A program made the translations under genes and the position numbers. Below the pieces are notes generated by a model. That model was given only the letters and a program-made list of their open reading frames with translations, was not told where the DNA came from and did no database searches. A stretch of DNA of 64,000 nucleotides, from assembly GCF_007066085.1 (NCBI RefSeq), contig NZ_CP041405.1, positions 5,217,001-5,281,000 on the forward strand, in the 5' to 3' direction. Within the stretch, counting starts at the first letter, position 1, and every line of letters starts with the position of its first letter. Positions 61,493-64,000 of this stretch are shown here, piece by piece. The DNA is from Paenibacillus thiaminolyticus (lineage in GTDB: Bacteria > Bacillota > Bacilli > Paenibacillales > Paenibacillaceae).

Positions 61493-61512
61493 TTCTAGAT
61501 AGGCACACCGTC

Positions 61513-61541
61513 GCCGCAGCTCGCTGCGGCGGCTTTTTTTT
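61513..61541 (+). terminator. Terminator of the ndh operon
   Basis: GCCGCAGC/GCTGCGGC stem with a 2-base loop in a longer GTCG-CCGCAGC fold, GGC, then eight T. Confidence 0.88.
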
Positions 61542-61702
61542 GCTAGGAATAAATATTTTTGATTGATAACGATTTAAAACAACTATTTTTTTGATGCCAA
61601 TGGTCCGTGCTATAGTGTAACCAATCAGCTGATGCCTGTGGGCTCATCCTTATCTTTGCGATTACCCATGAGGCGGAAATCCAATTCGGAGGTGGAAGTG
61701 GT

Positions 61703-63127
61703 TTGCGTATCACGCCAAATGAAAGCGGTGCCAATAACTTATCGGGCCGCCTGGATCGGCTGCCTGTCAGTTCGATTCATCGCAAGACGTTAGTGACGCT
61801 GGCGATCATTTATTTTTTTGAATATGCGGATTTGAATACGTTTTCTTTCGTGGCCCCGGTATTGAAAAAGGAGTGGGGGATGTCCGTCACCGAGATCGGC
61901 TGGATCACATCAAGCTCTTTTCTCGGGATGTTCATCGGTTCGGTATTTGGCGGATGGTTCGCGGACCGATACGGAAGAAAGCGGGCCATTATGATGATGA
62001 CGTTATTTTTTTCCGTGTTCTCTATGCTTACGGCTGTGGCATGGAATCCGGTCATCCTCGGAATCTTCCGCTTCTTGACCGGCATGGGAGTATCCGCGGC
62101 CCTGATCAATTCGAGCACATATATTAGCGAGTTTTTCCCTTCCGTTTCCCGAGGCAAATTTCAGGGCATCGCACTCGTCGTCGGCTTGCTGGGCATTCCG
62201 GTCACCGGCTGGATTTCAACCTTGCTTATCGGGTTAGGCCCCTTCGGCTGGAAATTCGTCTTCATCTGGGGCGGAATGGGGATCGTAGGTGTATGGTTCC
62301 TGCGCCATCTTCATGAAATTCCGCGTTGGCATGTATCCCGGGGAGAAACGGAAAAAGCGGAGGCGATCGTCCGGCAGGTGGAAGAGCAGGCGCTCCGCGA
62401 AAAAGGAGAACTGCCTCCCGTTCCCGAGCCAGCTTATCGGCCCCAAGCGCATATGGCAGCCAAGGGCTACCGCGAATTGTTCAAGGGAAAATACCGCCAC
62501 CGGACGCTCATCCTGGCTATGGCTTGGATTTTCCAGACACTCGGCTTCTACGGATTCGGCTCCTGGGTTCCGACGCTGCTCGTTCAGAACGGAATTATGC
62601 TCGATAAATCACTGCTGTATAGCACGTTGATTACGATCGGTGCTCCGCTCGGAGCTTTGCTTGGCGCGATGATCTCCGACCGCTTTGAACGGAAGTGGAA
62701 TTTGGTCGCTTCATCGCTCTTTATCGCAATATCCGTATTCTTTTATGGCATGACGGTCAATCCGCTGTTCCTTATCGCGTTCGGCTTTCTCGTGAATCTA
62801 ATCGAGCGAACCTATTCCTCCAACCTTTACACCTATACGTCTGAAATGTATCCGACATCGATTCGCGGAACGGGCTATGGGCTAACGTACGGCTTGGGGA
62901 GGTTCTCCAATGTGCTTGGGCCGATGCTGATCAGCTTGCTGCTGCTCGAGTTCGGAAGCTTCAGCGTCTTCGCGTTCATCTCGCTCTGCTGGGTCGGCTC
63001 AGCAATCGCCTTGAGCTTCGGTCCCGCCACCAACCGGCGCAGCCTGGATGACTTCGAGAGCGGCGAGGATGAGATCAGACCATTCGAGCGAACCCGGGCG
63101 ATGACGGCGATGGCCAAGAACGATTGA
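61703..63127 (+). CDS. MFS transporter (sugar-porter/aromatic-acid-like)
   Basis: A 474-residue transporter with 12 helices and MFS motifs: GGWFADRYGRKRA after helix 2, RFLTGMGVSAALINSSTYISE, EIPRW after helix 6, and in the second half SDRFERKW and YTSEMYPTSIRGTG. The latter resembles the SP/NiaP/aromatic-acid group. TTG start lies 8 bases after GGAGGTGG. TGCTATAGT at 61608-61616 may be an extended -10. Substrate unknown. Confidence 0.9.
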   Translation: MRITPNESGANNLSGRLDRLPVSSIHRKTLVTLAIIYFFEYADLNTFSFVAPVLKKEWGMSVTEIGWITSSSFLGMFIGSVFGGWFADRYGRKRAIMMMTLFFSVFSMLTAVAWNPVILGIFRFLTGMGVSAALINSSTYISEFFPSVSRGKFQGIALVVGLLGIPVTGWISTLLIGLGPFGWKFVFIWGGMGIVGVWFLRHLHEIPRWHVSRGETEKAEAIVRQVEEQALREKGELPPVPEPAYRPQAHMAAKGYRELFKGKYRHRTLILAMAWIFQTLGFYGFGSWVPTLLVQNGIMLDKSLLYSTLITIGAPLGALLGAMISDRFERKWNLVASSLFIAISVFFYGMTVNPLFLIAFGFLVNLIERTYSSNLYTYTSEMYPTSIRGTGYGLTYGLGRFSNVLGPMLISLLLLEFGSFSVFAFISLCWVGSAIALSFGPATNRRSLDDFESGEDEIRPFERTRAMTAMAKND

Positions 63128-63143
63128 GCAATAAGCAAAGAGA

Positions 63144-63184
63144 AGAAGATAGAGAGACCGCGATGGTCTCGCTCTATCTTCTTT
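63144..63184. terminator. Bidirectional terminator between the MFS and LysR genes
   Basis: AGAAGATAGAG-AGACC pairs with GGTCTCGCTCTATCTTCT, then TTTTT; the right arm extends into the end of the LysR gene. Confidence 0.8.
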
Positions 63185-64000
63185 TTGGCGTTTCCAAGTC
63201 TCTATTTTTCATAAAATCCACGAATTCCTTAATGAGCGTCAAGTTAAGCGACTCTTTCCGATAAATCATCCACGATTTCCGTTTCCATGGCTCGCCGTGC
63301 TGTGTGGTCAAATTAATTTTGTATAAATCCTCTTGACCGCCGAGCACGATCGTCGGCAATATGGCATATCCGAGCCCGTTCAACACCATTTCTTTGCCGG
63401 TCTCCATCTTATCCACCTTCATCGCGATGTTCGGGGGCAGCGAATACCGCTCCTTCCACCAGAGGTCGATCGTATTTTGCAGGGAAGGCTCCGTCTTATA
63501 ATTGATTCGCGGGAGGCTGGGCAGGTCCTGAAGACGAATTTCGTGCTTGGAGACGATACAAATATTCTCCTCCATCATTAAATGCTTCTCGTCCGGCCAA
63601 TCGTAATCGCCCCGAATCATGCCGATATGGACATGCTGGCTGTAGACGGAATGAACGAGATTCGAGCTCCAGTCCGTCATGACCCTCACTTCCACATCCG
63701 GGTACTGCTCCAGGAATTGCTTGAGAATGGAGGGGAGAATATAAGTCGCAATATTGCTGGCTACGCCCAAACGAAGGATTCCCGTGACCTTATTATCCAT
63801 ATTTCGCAGAAATTCTTTCGTCTGGCGAAGCTGCAGGCGCATATCTTTGGCGTACTTGACGAGATGCTCCCCCTGAGGCGTGAATTGAATGCCCCTTCTT
63901 CCCCGGTTGACGATCTTGACGCCGAATTCTTTTTCCAGCTGTTGTATCCGGTACGTTAGCGCGGGCTGTGAAATATAGAGCTTCTCCGCGGCCTTGGTAA
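63174..64000 (-). CDS. LysR-family transcriptional regulator, 5' end outside the window
   Basis: Minus-strand gene that runs off the right edge. The visible frame continues past the internal Met at 63842 and contains the LysR helix-turn-helix TKAAEKLYISQPALTYRIQQ and LEKEFGVKIVNRGRRGIQFT, so only about the first 15-20 residues are missing. The effector domain begins GILRLGVASNIATYILPSIL. Convergent with the MFS gene. Ligand and targets unknown. Confidence 0.92.
   Translation of the reverse strand, partial: TKAAEKLYISQPALTYRIQQLEKEFGVKIVNRGRRGIQFTPQGEHLVKYAKDMRLQLRQTKEFLRNMDNKVTGILRLGVASNIATYILPSILKQFLEQYPDVEVRVMTDWSSNLVHSVYSQHVHIGMIRGDYDWPDEKHLMMEENICIVSKHEIRLQDLPSLPRINYKTEPSLQNTIDLWWKERYSLPPNIAMKVDKMETGKEMVLNGLGYAILPTIVLGGQEDLYKINLTTQHGEPWKRKSWMIYRKESLNLTLIKEFVDFMKNRDLETPKRR

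Overview
This window looks like a chromosomal segment from a Paenibacillus-type, spore-forming Firmicute. Supporting signs are a GC-rich Bacillota gene style with strong GGAGG ribosome sites and frequent TTG/GTG starts, sporulation-linked genes (sda, YheC/YheD family), a SAM-I (S-box) riboswitch ahead of metNIQ, CtaA, YuzB, YumC, DUF2515/DUF2871 proteins, and a futalosine-pathway menaquinone enzyme (MqnE). No rRNA, tRNA, phage, IS element or CRISPR array was seen. The first and last genes are cut by the window edges.

Layout. 1-3400: end of a flippase gene, a composite tandem-repeat locus, and a chemotaxis receptor with a sigma-D-like promoter. 3500-17700: a metabolic island with thiolase, acyl-CoA ligase, a very large STAND/BTAD regulator, a complete branched-chain-amino-acid-type ABC importer (livJ-G-F-H-M order), a KAS III-like enzyme, an alpha/beta hydrolase and an SDR reductase. 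Identical-format TGCAAC direct repeats sit before the thiolase and before the importer. 17700-23900: DUF2515, thioredoxin-like protein, ctaA, a structured 168-bp intergenic element, a UbiD decarboxylase and a HEPN-like protein. 23900-26960: riboswitch-controlled methionine importer. 27000-32100: VOC fragment, SDR, CdaR-type regulator, GntP-type permease and glycerate kinase.

32200-44700: a PucR-type regulator, a second composite repeat locus, then an operon for allantoate breakdown: allC, MFS carrier, allE, allD, the fdrA-ylbE-ylbF trio and carbamate kinase. Together these predict allantoate to ureidoglycine to ureidoglycolate to oxalurate, then carbamoyl transfer giving oxamate and carbamoyl phosphate, with ATP made by carbamate kinase. 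44900-48140: sugar-type ABC importer. 48200-52000: Fe-S and respiratory housekeeping genes (NifU-like, YuzB, NDH-2-like, MqnE, HesB). 52000-53500: a low-GC patch with a small secreted protein and a CPBP membrane protease. 53600-56500: DUF2871 membrane protein and a two-component system. 57000-64000: YheC/D ATP-grasp protein, sda with a DnaA-box cluster, a zinc-ribbon protein whose ribosome site lies in a hairpin, YumC, NDH-2 with a Rex-like site, an MFS carrier and a truncated LysR gene.

The most unusual signals are: (1) two intergenic loci, 33 kb apart, each built of one tandem array followed by a second array whose core is the reverse complement of the first; (2) the phased TGCAAC repeats tied to the acyl/ABC island; (3) the 168-bp element with terminal inverted repeats; (4) the hairpin that hides the ribosome site and start codon of the zinc-ribbon gene.
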